This document shows positions 24,502 to 33,631 of a stretch of 64,000 nt of DNA, piece by piece. Under the pieces are notes generated by a model. It had not been told where the DNA came from and searched no databases. It saw only the letters and a list, made by a program, of their open reading frames with translations. How positions within the stretch are numbered: the first letter of the stretch is position 1; each line of letters opens with the position of its first letter. This DNA is from Actinomadura sp. K4S16 (GTDB taxonomy: Bacteria > Actinomycetota > Actinomycetes > Streptosporangiales > Streptosporangiaceae): contig NZ_BDDE01000012.1 of assembly GCF_008327685.1 (NCBI RefSeq), positions 620,001 to 684,000 on the forward strand, in the 5' to 3' direction. The translations under genes and the position numbers were made by a program.

Positions 24502-25965
24502 ATGACCGCCATCACGTCGCGCACCGCGTCCGGCCCGTCCGCGGGCGTCCCGAACCGCCGCTGGGCCGCGCTGGTCGTCATCGCCGTCGCGCAGCTGATG
24601 ATCGCGCTCGACGCCACGATCGTGAACATCGCGCTGCCCACGGCCCAGCACGCGCTCGGCTTCGGCGACACCGACCGGCAGTGGGTGATCACCGCCTACA
24701 CCCTGTCCTTCGCCGGGCTGCTCCTGCTCGGCGGCCGGATCGCCGATCTGGTCGGGCGGCGCCGCAGCTTCCTGGCCGGGCTGGCCGGGTTCGCGGTCGC
24801 CTCGATGATCGCCGGCGCCGCGCCCGGCTTCGGCGTCCTCGTGGTCGGGCGCGCCCTGCAGGGGGCGTTCGCCGCGCTGCTCGCGCCCACCGCCCTGTCC
24901 CTGCTGGCCGTGACGTTCACCGAACCGAAGGAGCGCGCGAAGGCGTTCGGCGTGTACGGCGCCGTGGCGAGCAGCGGCGCGGCCGTCGGGCTGCTGCTCG
25001 GCGGCGCGCTGACCCAGTACGCCGACTGGCGCTGGTGCCTCTACGTCAACGTGGCGATCGCCGCGGCCGCGTCCGTGGCGGGACGCATCGTCCTTCCGGC
25101 CCCGCCGAGCTTCCCCGGGGCGCGCGTCGACTGGATCTCCGCCGTCCTCGTCACCGGCGGCCTGGCGGCCGTCGTGTACGGCGCCGGGCAGGCCGCCCCG
25201 CACGGCTGGGACGCGTGGCAGACCACCGCGCCGCTCGCGACCGGCGCCCTGGCGCTCGCGCTGTTCATCGCGCGCCAGGCCAGGCACGACGCACCGCTGC
25301 TGCCGCTGCGCATCCTCGCGGACCGCGGCCGGGCAGGCGCCTACCTCGCCGTGGCCACCGCGGTCGTCGGCGCCTTCGGGATCTTCCTGACGCTCACCTA
25401 CTACCTGCAGGTGGTCGCGCACTTCTCCCCGATGCGCACGGGCCTGGCGTTCCTGCCGCTCGCCTTCGCCAACTCGGTCAGCGGGTACCTGGTCGGCGCC
25501 CTGCTCACCCGGCGCGTGCCCGCCCGCCTGCTGATCGGCGGCGGCCTGCTCATCGCCGCGGCCGGCCTGGCCGTCCTGACCCGGCTCGATCCGGGCAGCG
25601 GCTACGCCGCCTCGGTCGTCCCCGTCGAGATCCTGCTCGGGATCGGTATGGGCGCCGTGTTCCCGCCGGCCTTCTCGCTGGCGACCGCCGGCGTCTCCCC
25701 GCGCGAGGCCGGGGTCGCCGCCGCCGTCGTCAACGCCGCGTCCCAGATGGGCGGGTCGGTCGGAACCGCCGTCGTCAACACCGTCGCGATCGGCGCGACG
25801 GCCGGCTACCTGCGCGAGCACGGCCCGGCCGCCTCCCGGGTGAGCGCCCTCGTCCACGGCTACACCACCGCGGCGACCGTCTCGGCCCTCGCCCTGGCCA
25901 CCGTGGCCGTCCTGGTGACCCTCCTGATCCGCACCCCACCCCAGCCGGACACCCCCGCCCACTGA
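24502..25965 (+). CDS. DHA2-family MFS drug exporter
   Basis: A 487-residue EmrB/QacA-type proton antiporter with about 14 membrane helices. It has motif D1 ALDATIVNIALPTAQ in helix 1, motif A GGRIADLVGRRR after helix 2, and the motif C region GAVASSGAAVGLLLGG in helix 5. The ATG at 24502 is placed 7 nt after GGGAGGTG; an in-frame GTG at 24493 is part of that site. No TetR or MarR gene adjoins it, so control may act through the leader hairpins. The substrate is unknown. Confidence 0.93.
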   Translation: MTAITSRTASGPSAGVPNRRWAALVVIAVAQLMIALDATIVNIALPTAQHALGFGDTDRQWVITAYTLSFAGLLLLGGRIADLVGRRRSFLAGLAGFAVASMIAGAAPGFGVLVVGRALQGAFAALLAPTALSLLAVTFTEPKERAKAFGVYGAVASSGAAVGLLLGGALTQYADWRWCLYVNVAIAAAASVAGRIVLPAPPSFPGARVDWISAVLVTGGLAAVVYGAGQAAPHGWDAWQTTAPLATGALALALFIARQARHDAPLLPLRILADRGRAGAYLAVATAVVGAFGIFLTLTYYLQVVAHFSPMRTGLAFLPLAFANSVSGYLVGALLTRRVPARLLIGGGLLIAAAGLAVLTRLDPGSGYAASVVPVEILLGIGMGAVFPPAFSLATAGVSPREAGVAAAVVNAASQMGGSVGTAVVNTVAIGATAGYLREHGPAASRVSALVHGYTTAATVSALALATVAVLVTLLIRTPPQPDTPAH

Positions 25966-25979
25966 CGCCCGGCCACCCA

Positions 25980-26005
25980 GAGCGCCCCCGTCGAAAGGGG
26001 CGCTC
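25980..26005. terminator. terminator between MFS and sigma factor genes
   Basis: Perfect 9-bp stem GAGCGCCCC / GGGGCGCTC with loop CGTCGAAA, between convergent genes. It has no long T run, as is common in high-GC genomes. Confidence 0.7.
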
Positions 26006-26026
26006 AAGGCGTGCGGACCCGGCGTG

Positions 26027-26875
26027 TCAGGTGACCCAGGAGGGGACGATCTGGGCCAGCCGCTTCGGGTCGGAGAGCGTCCGGATCGTGGTGATTCGGC
26101 CGTCCTCGACGGTGAAGGCCATCAGGAGGAACGGGCGGCCGCCCATGGTGATGAGAACGCCGGGGACGCCGTCGACCAGTGCCGGGTGGCCCTTCGCGTC
26201 CCGGCGGGCCCCGACGGTGGCCTGGGCGGCGACCTCGTCCGCGCCCCGGACGACGTTCGGGCCCCTGTGCAGCTCGACCTCAGGCGCGAGGAGGGTGAGG
26301 AGGCCCGCGAGGTCGCCCCGGCCGGCGGCCGCCAGGAAGGCGTCGACGACCCCGCGTGCCGCCGAGTGGGCGTCGGCGGTGGGCGCGCCGAGCCGGATCC
26401 GTCCCCGGGCCCTGCTGGCGAGCATCTTGGCGGCGGCGGTGCTCCGGCCGAGGACGGCCGCGACCGCGTCGAACGGCATCTCGAAGACGTCGTGCAGCAC
26501 GAACGAGACCCGCTCCGCCGGAGTGAGAGCGTCCATGACGACGTACAGGGCGAGGCCGACCGAGTCGGCGAGCACGGCCTCCGCCTCGGGGTCGGGGCCG
26601 AGGTCGCCCAAGGCGGTCCAGAGCTCAGGCTCCAGTGGCTGCTCGCCGCGGACTCCGCGCCGGCGCAGGATGTCGAGGCAGATCCGTCCGGTCACCGTGG
26701 TGAGCCAGCCGCGCAGCTCCTCGATGCCGTCGCCGCCGGTACGGGCCAGCCGCAGCCACGCCTCCTGCACCGCGTCGTCGGCGTCCGCGTGCTGGCCGAG
26801 CACCCGGAACGCGATCGCGTGCAGGTAGGGGCGGTGCGCCTCGAAGTCGGCGGCCAGCTTGTCCTGTCGGGTCAC
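26027..26875 (-). CDS. ECF41-type RNA polymerase sigma factor (SigJ-like)
   Basis: A 282-residue sigma factor with sigma-2 (residues about 8-75: YLHAIAFRVLGQHADADDAVQEAWLRL) and sigma-4 (about 105-160: LTPAERVSFVLHDVFEMPFDAVAAVLGRS). A fused C-terminal SnoaL-like domain (about 170-275) ends in DPKRL, close to the NPDKL motif that modulates ECF41 activity. It has no anti-sigma gene. ECF41 factors are typically linked to carboxymuconolactone-decarboxylase, oxidoreductase or epimerase (COE) genes; one lies divergently at 27011. The GTG start at 26875 follows GGGAGC. Confidence 0.93.
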   Translation of the reverse strand: MTRQDKLAADFEAHRPYLHAIAFRVLGQHADADDAVQEAWLRLARTGGDGIEELRGWLTTVTGRICLDILRRRGVRGEQPLEPELWTALGDLGPDPEAEAVLADSVGLALYVVMDALTPAERVSFVLHDVFEMPFDAVAAVLGRSTAAAKMLASRARGRIRLGAPTADAHSAARGVVDAFLAAAGRGDLAGLLTLLAPEVELHRGPNVVRGADEVAAQATVGARRDAKGHPALVDGVPGVLITMGGRPFLLMAFTVEDGRITTIRTLSDPKRLAQIVPSWVT

Positions 26876-26927
26876 GGTGCTCCCGGGCTGCGTGTCGTGG
26901 TTCCTCCACCAGGACGCGGCACGAGTC

Positions 26928-26960
26928 GAGAAGGTAACGCCGGGGCCGACGTTACTTCTC
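26928..26960. promoter_or_regulatory. inverted repeat in ECF41/COE promoter region
   Basis: Arms GAGAAGGTAACG and CGTTACTTCTC, complementary apart from one bulged base, separated by about 10 bp, midway between the divergent sigma factor and COE genes. A probable regulator-binding site for the COE promoter. It does not match the published ECF41 TGTCACA/CGTC pattern as far as I can see. Confidence 0.45.
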
Positions 26961-27010
26961 CCCGGCCCGGTGCGTCGTGGTGCCGTCCACATCGACTGCG
27001 GGAGGAAGAG

Positions 27011-27466
27011 ATGGCACCACGGATCCACGGTTCTTCGAGCGGGCCCGACATCGGCGCGGGCGTCCAGGAGATCTTCAAGGCGGTGTACGGCGGCGGCGTC
27101 CCCCGGGAGGTGCTGGAGCTGGTCCACCTGCGGGCCAGCCAGATCAACGGATGCAGCGCCTGCACCGACGCCGGAGCCACGAGCGCGGCCGAGGCCGGCG
27201 TCAGCACCGAGAAGCTGCTCACGCTGGCCGCCTGGTACGAGGACCCGCGCTTCGACGACGCCGAACGGGCGGCGCTGGCGCTCACCGAGGCCATGACCCG
27301 GCTCGCCGACCGGCCCGGCGCGGTCACCGACGAGATCTGGGCCGAGGCCGCCGAGCACTACGACGAGCGGCAGCTCGGGGCCCTGGTCCTGATGGTGGCG
27401 ATCACCAACTTCTTCAACCGGATCAACACCGCCTTCCGGGTGCCCGCCGGAACGCGCTGGGGCTGA
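27011..27466 (+). CDS. carboxymuconolactone decarboxylase/AhpD-like protein
   Basis: A 151-residue AhpD-fold protein with redox CxxC at Cys48/Cys51 (INGCSACTDAG), the peroxidase-type signature of this family. GGAGGAAGAG precedes the ATG. Divergent from the ECF41 sigma gene, it is the expected COE partner and the likely direct target of that sigma factor. The physiological substrate of COE proteins is not established; a role in thiol-dependent peroxide or toxic-compound handling is plausible. Confidence 0.93.
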   Translation: MAPRIHGSSSGPDIGAGVQEIFKAVYGGGVPREVLELVHLRASQINGCSACTDAGATSAAEAGVSTEKLLTLAAWYEDPRFDDAERAALALTEAMTRLADRPGAVTDEIWAEAAEHYDERQLGALVLMVAITNFFNRINTAFRVPAGTRWG

Positions 27467-27569
27467 GACGCGCGGCGCGGGGGACCGCCGGATGGTTCCC
27501 CGCCCCTCCGCGCGGCGAGCGGCGCGGCCTGGTCGGCGGTGCGGAGGCGGGCGCCGATAGCATTCGCGG

Positions 27570-29150
27570 GTGGCTGATGGGGAAACGCCGAACGGTCCAC
27601 CGGTCGCGGCGGACATGGACCCCCGGCGTGTCCATACCGCGCTGGGCCTCCTGGCGGACCGGCGATGGCGGACGCTCGGCGAGCTGGTCCGGGAGACGGG
27701 CGCCCCGCGGCGCTCGGTGGAGTCGCTGCTCGCCGGGCTCTCGCTGGAGCGTGCCGGCGACCGGTTCCGCCTCACCCCGGAGCAGGGCGGCGAGATCGTC
27801 GACCTGCTGAGCACCGGGTACCGCCCGCTCGAACCGGCCGACCCGGTGGGGCACCTGCTGCCCGAGTACGCCGCCGTGGTGGAGCGGATGGCCGGGCTGA
27901 TCGAGCGGGCGCCGGGGGCGCGGCACGTGCTCGACCATGTATCGGCGACGCCGGAGACGGTGGTGCGGCGGGCCCTGCTCCTCGCGGCCCGGTTCTGGCT
28001 GCCGGGCACGCGGCTGCTGTGCGTGGGGGACCACGACCTCACCTCGCTGGCGGTCGGGCTCGTCCACCCAGGTGTGCAGACCACCGTCGTGGACGTCGAC
28101 GAGCGGATCCTGGCCTACATCGACGAGTGCGCCGCCGAACTGGGCCTGGACGTGCGCACCCGGTGGGCGGACCTGAGGCTGGGGCTGCCCGCCTCGGCCG
28201 TCGCGTACGCGGACCTGGCGGTGACCGACCCTCCGTACACGCCGGAGGGCGTCGGGCTGTTCGTGGCGCGGGCGGTCCAGGGGTTGCGGGACCAGGGGCG
28301 AGGCCGGGTGCTGCTCGCCTACGGCGCGAGCGACCGCACCCCGATGCTCGCGTTGAAGGTCCAGCAGTCGTTGCAGGACCTGAACCTGGTGAACGAGGCC
28401 GTCTACCCGGACTTCAACCGCTACTTCGGAGCGGAGGCGATCGGTTCGCGCGCCGACCTGTACATCCTCCGGCCGACCGGCAAGTCCCTGCCGGCCGCCG
28501 ACGCCCGCGCCGACCGCTTCGCGACGGCCATCTACACCCAGGGGCCCCAGGCGGTCGAAGCCCGGGCGGCGGCGGATGCGTCGCCCGACGTCGCCGACCT
28601 CGACCCGGACGTCCTGGTGGGGGACTGGCCCAAGCAGGTGCTCCCGCAGGTGCCGCGGGTGCGGCTGACGACCTGGCTGGCCAAGCCGTACGCGGCGCGG
28701 GTGCGGCGGGCGGCCGTCGCGCTCCCTCCGGGCCTGGAGGCGGCGCTGGTCCGGGTGCTGCTGGCCACGCGCGCCGAGCACGTCCGGGTGTTCCTGCCCG
28801 ACCCGCCCGGTGACCTGGCGGACGAAACCGCCGTACTGAAGGGCCTCTACGAGCTGACCCGCCATGGCTCGACCGCCGAGGCGGTGCGCACACGACCCGA
28901 CGACGCCGACCAGGTAGGCCGCATCGTGCGCGCCATCCAGGACCGGGCCCACGGCAAGGTCGCCAACGTCTGGCGCGACGCGCTGATCGACGCGCACCCC
29001 GGCCTGACAAAGCGCCAGGCCCGCAGCATCGTGGCCGACGCGGCCCCCTGGGCGATGGACGCCACCTTGCTCGACCTCCCGCTCCACCGCCTGCGCGCCC
29101 TGCCCGCCACCGTCCGCACCTCCCTGGACCTCGTCACCACGCCATCGTGA
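27570..29150 (+). CDS. BpsA-like branched-polyamine synthase family
   Basis: A 526-residue protein resembling N4-bis(aminopropyl)spermidine synthase (DUF43/BpsA). An N-terminal winged helix (residues about 20-75) precedes an aminopropyltransferase Rossmann domain with GDHDLTSLA (GDDDLTS in characterised enzymes), VVDVDERILAYI and the TDPPYTPEG catalytic loop (residues about 210-225). A C-terminal extension from about 315 onward is not recognised. The GTG start lacks a clear ribosome site; GATAGCATT just before suggests leaderless transcription. The archaeal enzyme makes branched polyamines in thermophiles; the product here is untested. Confidence 0.8.
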   Translation: MADGETPNGPPVAADMDPRRVHTALGLLADRRWRTLGELVRETGAPRRSVESLLAGLSLERAGDRFRLTPEQGGEIVDLLSTGYRPLEPADPVGHLLPEYAAVVERMAGLIERAPGARHVLDHVSATPETVVRRALLLAARFWLPGTRLLCVGDHDLTSLAVGLVHPGVQTTVVDVDERILAYIDECAAELGLDVRTRWADLRLGLPASAVAYADLAVTDPPYTPEGVGLFVARAVQGLRDQGRGRVLLAYGASDRTPMLALKVQQSLQDLNLVNEAVYPDFNRYFGAEAIGSRADLYILRPTGKSLPAADARADRFATAIYTQGPQAVEARAAADASPDVADLDPDVLVGDWPKQVLPQVPRVRLTTWLAKPYAARVRRAAVALPPGLEAALVRVLLATRAEHVRVFLPDPPGDLADETAVLKGLYELTRHGSTAEAVRTRPDDADQVGRIVRAIQDRAHGKVANVWRDALIDAHPGLTKRQARSIVADAAPWAMDATLLDLPLHRLRALPATVRTSLDLVTTPS

Positions 29151-29304
29151 CCGGATGGCCCTCGGGCTCGGCCGCGTCCGAGAACCCACTCCGGCCGTTG
29201 CCGGCGGCCTGCGACCGGTCCGGCCGGACGGAAACTTCACGGACGCAGGCATAGCCCCGTCCCTCCGGATGCGTCTCAGTGGCGACAGCAATTCGGAGGT
29301 GACG

Positions 29305-29823
29305 ATGGATGCCGCCGCAGAGCGACATTTTCGTGAGTTCGTGGAGACGAGGTCGACCGCGCTGATGCGGCTGGCCTACCTCCTGACCGGGGGCGACCAG
29401 CACGCGGCCGAGGACGTCCTGCAGACCGCGCTCTTCAAGACCGCCGCCCGCTGGGCCGACATCGAGAACCCGGAGGCCTACGTGCGGCGGGTGATGTACC
29501 GCCAGCAGGCCAGCTTCTGGCGGCCCGCGTGGCGGCGGCGCGAGGCGCAGGTCGCAGTGCTGCCCGAGACGGGCGCACCCGACGGCACGTCGGCGGTCGA
29601 CCTCAAGCTCGCCGTGCGAGGCGCGCTGGCCTGCCTCACGCCCCGGCAGCGGCTGGTCCTGGCGCTGCGCTTCCTGGAGGACCTGCCCGAGGCGGAGGTC
29701 GCGCAGATCCTCGGCTGCAGCGTCGGCACGGTGCGCAGCACGACCCATCGCTCCCTCGCGCGGCTGCGCCGGCTGGCGCCCGAACTGAACGAACCCGAGA
29801 TGGCAGAGGAGGCCCGGCGATGA
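29305..29823 (+). CDS. SigE-family ECF sigma factor
   Basis: A 172-residue ECF sigma factor of the actinobacterial SigE-like group. Sigma-2 spans about residues 10-75 (LMRLAYLLTGGDQHAAEDVLQTAL) and sigma-4 about 105-160 (LTPRQRLVLALRFLEDLPEAEVAQILGCSVGTVRS). The ATG follows GGAGGTGACG. Its stop overlaps the next gene's ATG (ATGA), so the two are co-translated, the usual arrangement for a sigma factor and its membrane partner. Confidence 0.94.
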   Translation: MDAAAERHFREFVETRSTALMRLAYLLTGGDQHAAEDVLQTALFKTAARWADIENPEAYVRRVMYRQQASFWRPAWRRREAQVAVLPETGAPDGTSAVDLKLAVRGALACLTPRQRLVLALRFLEDLPEAEVAQILGCSVGTVRSTTHRSLARLRRLAPELNEPEMAEEARR

Positions 29824-30992
29824 AACCGGAGACGATCGTCAAGCACGCGCTCGAGGACTGGGGCGCGGAGGCACAGGTCCCGGCCGGTCTCGCCGACCGG
29901 GCACTGGGGGCACGCCGCCGCCGGCCGCTCATCAAGATCGCCCTGGTCGGCGGGACGGCCGCGCTCCTCGCCGGAACGGCCGCCGTGGCCCTCGTCTCCG
30001 GCGGCGGGACGGCACGGCCCCGGCCTTCGGCGCCCGAGTTCGAGCGGGTGGCCCTCTCGTCCGACACGACGCTGCGCACGGACCTCGGCAGCGCTTTCCC
30101 GCGCAGGCTCGTCGCCGCGGGGCACATGGCCGTGTCCGCCTACTACACCGGGCAGTGGGTGGGCGGCGACGGCGGCGGGTCCTTCGAACGCACCTGGCAC
30201 CTGTACAACCCGTCGACCGGCGAGTACGAAAATGCGCCCTGGGCGTACATCAGCGTCGCGCCCGGCATGGCGCGGGCGGCCGTGCTGGAGGGGCCCCTTC
30301 CCGCCAAGCGGGTCGGGATGTTCGACATGAAGACCCGGAAGGTCGTCCGCTGGATCCGGGTCGACCACGCCGTCGGCGGGGCCGCCTGGTCGCCCGACGG
30401 GCGCCGGCTGCTCCTGACCGCCTACGGCAAGAACCCCGACACGCGGCCCGGTCCGGGCACATCGTCCAGGACCGGCTACTACGTCACCGACAGCGCGGCC
30501 GGGCCGGGCGCGTTCCACCCCATGCCGGCCGGCCGCGACAACCCGAGCAGCCGGCAGGACCTGGGATGGAGCCGGGACGGCGCCCTCATCTGGGCGCCCA
30601 CCGCGACCCTGCCGACCAAGGTCTTCTACAGCCTGGACGGCAAGAAGCGGCCCGCACCGGCGCACGAGGCCGAATACGACGACCATGAAGCCGGCCTGTC
30701 CCCGAACGGCGCCCTGCTGCCCAAGTTCGGCCCCAAGCCCGGCCCCGCCGTCACCGTCACCAACGTGGTCACCGGGAAGAAGGCGGCGGTGCTCCCGATC
30801 GAATCGGCCGCGGCCTGGGCCGACGATCGCACGCTCTTCGCGATCGGCTGCGACCCGCTCAAATGCAAGGGGCTCGGCGAGTTCCGCAACCGGCTGCTGC
30901 TGGTGGACCTGAAGGGCAAGATCACCCCTCTCACCGGGTACCGCCGGTCCGACCGGGCGGGCTCCTGGAACCCGGTCTTCACCCACCGCTGA
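29820..30992 (+). CDS. membrane-anchored beta-propeller-like protein, possible sigma partner
   Basis: A 390-residue protein with a short cytoplasmic N-terminus (about 37 residues), one membrane helix (residues about 38-60, IALVGGTAALLAGTAAVALV) and an external domain with repeated TolB/WD-like segments (AAWSPDGRRLLLTAYG, GWSRDGALIWAP, GLSPNGALLP). Coupled to the SigE-type ECF gene, it is placed like an anti-sigma or sensor protein, but no zinc anti-sigma motif (HxxxCxxC) is visible in its cytoplasmic part. Function otherwise unknown. Confidence 0.75.
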   Translation: MKPETIVKHALEDWGAEAQVPAGLADRALGARRRRPLIKIALVGGTAALLAGTAAVALVSGGGTARPRPSAPEFERVALSSDTTLRTDLGSAFPRRLVAAGHMAVSAYYTGQWVGGDGGGSFERTWHLYNPSTGEYENAPWAYISVAPGMARAAVLEGPLPAKRVGMFDMKTRKVVRWIRVDHAVGGAAWSPDGRRLLLTAYGKNPDTRPGPGTSSRTGYYVTDSAAGPGAFHPMPAGRDNPSSRQDLGWSRDGALIWAPTATLPTKVFYSLDGKKRPAPAHEAEYDDHEAGLSPNGALLPKFGPKPGPAVTVTNVVTGKKAAVLPIESAAAWADDRTLFAIGCDPLKCKGLGEFRNRLLLVDLKGKITPLTGYRRSDRAGSWNPVFTHR

Positions 30993-31325
30993 CGGACGCC
31001 TGGGTGCCGCGCCCCGGGGCCGGCACCCACGCTCCGTTCGCCGGCGGGCCGAACCTCGACACCGGACGTCGTCCCGCCCTCGACTCGGTGGTCTTGGGCC
31101 GCGACAGGGCCCGTACCCTGGCGGGTGGCCGACCGGATCCGCGCGGGACAGGCCATCGCCAGTGGTACCGGCAGCCAAAGGGGGCTGCCGTGCCCTTGGG
31201 CGGTGCGCCGGGTCCCGGCAGCGGCGACGGCCGGCTGGGCGGCCGCCACCTCGCGGAGGCCGACACGGAGATCCGGCCGATCTCCGCCGGCCTGCCCCCG
31301 CCCTGGCGCTGAGGCAAAGGAGCCG
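30993..31325 (+). other. intergenic region with hairpin
   Basis: About 330 bp. A strong hairpin (TGGGTGCCG / CGGCACCCA, 31001-31029) immediately follows the previous gene and probably ends its transcript. The AceE-like frame stays open back to 31125, but codons there do not resemble the family and AAAGGAG precedes the ATG at 31326, so this is treated as upstream region. Confidence 0.55.
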
Positions 31326-33623
31326 ATGATGAACGATCCGGTGGGGACGGCCACGCACTCCGGGGTGCTGGAAGAGGTCGAGCGGAGGGTGCTGTGGCTG
31401 GCGACGGCCATCGTGCACCACGCCAACCGGGTGCGGCCCAACCCGTCCGGGCTCAAGGTGGGCGGCCACCAGGCGTCGTCGGCGTCCATCGCGTCGATCA
31501 TGACGGCGCTGTGGTTCCGCCACCTCGGCCCGGACGACCGCGTCTCGGTCAAGCCGCACGCCTCCCCGGTACTGCACGCGATCAACTACCTGCTCGGCGA
31601 CCTGGACGACCGGTACCTGACGTCCCTGCGCGAGTTCGGCGGGCTGCAGAGCTACCCGAGCCGGACCAAGGACCCCGACCCCGTCGACTACTCCACCGGG
31701 TCCGTGGGCATCGGCGCCACCGCGCCGATCTGGGGCGCGGTCGCCCGCCGGTACGTGGAAGGGGCGCCCGCCGGCCGGCAGTACTCGCTGGTCGGGGACG
31801 CGGAACTGGACGAGGGCGCGGTCTGGGAGGCGATCCTCGACCCGGGCGTGGCCGAACTGGGCGAGATCGTGTGGATCGTCGACCTCAACCGGCAGTCCCT
31901 CGACCGGGTCGTCCCGTACATGGCCGCGCACCGGCTGAAGGGCATGTTCGCCGCCGCCGGCTGGCAGGTGCTGACGCTGAAGTACGGCCGGCTGCTGACG
32001 GAGCTGTTCGAGCGCCCCGGCGGCGCGGACCTGCGCGCCCGCATCGACGCGATGCCCAACCCGGAGTACCAGCGCCTGCTGCGCTGCGACGCCGGCGAGC
32101 TCCGCGACCGCCTCCCCGGCGGCAGCGAGCCCGTCGCCCGCCTGATCGCCGAACTCGACGACGCCACGCTCCTCGCGGCCCTCCGCAACCTGGGCGGCCA
32201 CGACCTCGGCACCCTGGCCGAGGCGTTCGACGCCATCGACGACTCCCGGCCGACCGTGATCTTCGCGTACACCGTCAAGGGGCACGGCCTGCCCAGCGAG
32301 GGCCACCCGCAGAACCACTCCTCGCTCCTCACCGCCGACCAGATCGCCGAGCTCGCGCCCCGCCTGGGCGTCGACCCGGACACCCCGTGGGCCCGTTTCG
32401 AAGAGGGATCGGAGGCCGCCCGGCTGTGCGCCGAAACGGCCGCGCGGCTGCGCCGGACCTCCGCCGCCCCGGAGGCCCCGCCTTCGCTGCCCGACGACAT
32501 CGGCCGCACCCCCAAGGGCACCGCGACCACCCAGGCCGCACTGGGCCGCCTGCTGCTCGACCTCACCCGGGAGGCCCCCGAGGCCGCGTCGCGGGTCGTC
32601 ACCGTGAGCCCGGACGTCAGTTCCAGCACCAACCTCGGCGGCTGGGTGAACAAGGTCGGCGTCTGGTCGCCGTCCGAACGCCGCGACTGGTTCGCCGACG
32701 ACGGCGAGACGATCCTGCACTGGCGGGAGAGCCCCGCGGGCCAGCACATCGAGCTGGGCATCGCCGAGACCAACCTGGTCGGCCTCCTCGGCGAACTGGG
32801 CGCCACCTGGAGCCGCTGGAACCGTCCCCTGCTGCCGATCGGCGTCCTGTACGACCCGTTCGTCGGCCGCGCGCTCGAACCCTGGTCGTTCGGCATCTAC
32901 GCGGGCGGCCAGTCGATCCTGATCGGCACCCCGTCCGGGGTCACGCTGGCCCCCGAGGGCGGCGCGCACCAGTCCATCGTCACCCCCTCGATCGGCGTCG
33001 AGCAGCCGGGCTGCGTCGCCTACGAGCCCGCGTTCGTCCTCGACACCGAATGGACGCTGCTCGCGAGCATGGCCCGCCTAGGCCGCCCTGACGGCGGCTC
33101 GGCGTACCTGCGCCTGTCGACCCGTCCAGTGGACCAGACCCTCGCGGCGGTCCCGGCCGACCCGGCGGCCCGGGAGCGCCGCCGCCGCCAGGTGATCGCC
33201 GGCGCCTACCCGCTGCGCCGCGCCGACCGCCCCGCCGTCACCATCGCGGCGATGGGCGCCCTCGTCCCCGAGGCCCTGGCCGCCGCCGACCGCCTCGAAC
33301 AGGCCGGCATCGGCGCCGACGTGGTGTGCGTGACGAGCCCCGGCCTGCTCTTCCAGGCCCTCCGCTCCCGCCAGGGCCTCGACGACGGACCGAACTGGGT
33401 CCTGGACCAGGCGTTCCCCGCCTCCCGCGCCACCCCGCTCGTCACCGTCCTTGACGGCCACCCCCACACCCTGGCCTTCCTGTCCGGCATCAACAACGTC
33501 CCCTGTGCGACCCTGGGCGTCACCACCTTCGGCCAGTCCGGCACGATCGACGACGTCTACCGCCACCACGGCATAGACACGGACGCGATAGTCCGAACCG
33601 CCCTGGACCTCCACTCCACCTGA
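31326..33623 (+). CDS. AceE-like ThDP-dependent transketolase-family enzyme
   Basis: A 765-residue protein with the domain order of homodimeric pyruvate dehydrogenase E1: an N-terminal ThDP-binding part (GGHQASSASIASIMTALWF, YSTGSVGIGATAPIW), a pyrimidine-binding part (GIAETNLVGLLGELGATWSR), and a transketolase C-terminal domain. The diphosphate motif begins GDAELDEG near residue 157 where AceE has GDGEMDE, and ends VDLNRQSLD. It is shorter than AceE (about 890). No lipoyl E2 or E3 genes adjoin, so it may not be a PDH component. Substrate uncertain. AAAGGAG precedes the ATG. Confidence 0.82.
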   Translation: MMNDPVGTATHSGVLEEVERRVLWLATAIVHHANRVRPNPSGLKVGGHQASSASIASIMTALWFRHLGPDDRVSVKPHASPVLHAINYLLGDLDDRYLTSLREFGGLQSYPSRTKDPDPVDYSTGSVGIGATAPIWGAVARRYVEGAPAGRQYSLVGDAELDEGAVWEAILDPGVAELGEIVWIVDLNRQSLDRVVPYMAAHRLKGMFAAAGWQVLTLKYGRLLTELFERPGGADLRARIDAMPNPEYQRLLRCDAGELRDRLPGGSEPVARLIAELDDATLLAALRNLGGHDLGTLAEAFDAIDDSRPTVIFAYTVKGHGLPSEGHPQNHSSLLTADQIAELAPRLGVDPDTPWARFEEGSEAARLCAETAARLRRTSAAPEAPPSLPDDIGRTPKGTATTQAALGRLLLDLTREAPEAASRVVTVSPDVSSSTNLGGWVNKVGVWSPSERRDWFADDGETILHWRESPAGQHIELGIAETNLVGLLGELGATWSRWNRPLLPIGVLYDPFVGRALEPWSFGIYAGGQSILIGTPSGVTLAPEGGAHQSIVTPSIGVEQPGCVAYEPAFVLDTEWTLLASMARLGRPDGGSAYLRLSTRPVDQTLAAVPADPAARERRRRQVIAGAYPLRRADRPAVTIAAMGALVPEALAAADRLEQAGIGADVVCVTSPGLLFQALRSRQGLDDGPNWVLDQAFPASRATPLVTVLDGHPHTLAFLSGINNVPCATLGVTTFGQSGTIDDVYRHHGIDTDAIVRTALDLHST

Positions 33624-33631
33624 CCCACCCT

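Noticed and set aside
30993-31325. N-terminal extension of the AceE-like gene from 31125
   Set aside because: A strong ribosome site precedes ATG 31326, and the extra segment does not resemble the family.
29478-32969. 1163-codon minus-strand ORF
   Set aside because: Spans three real plus-strand genes and has no recognisable motif.
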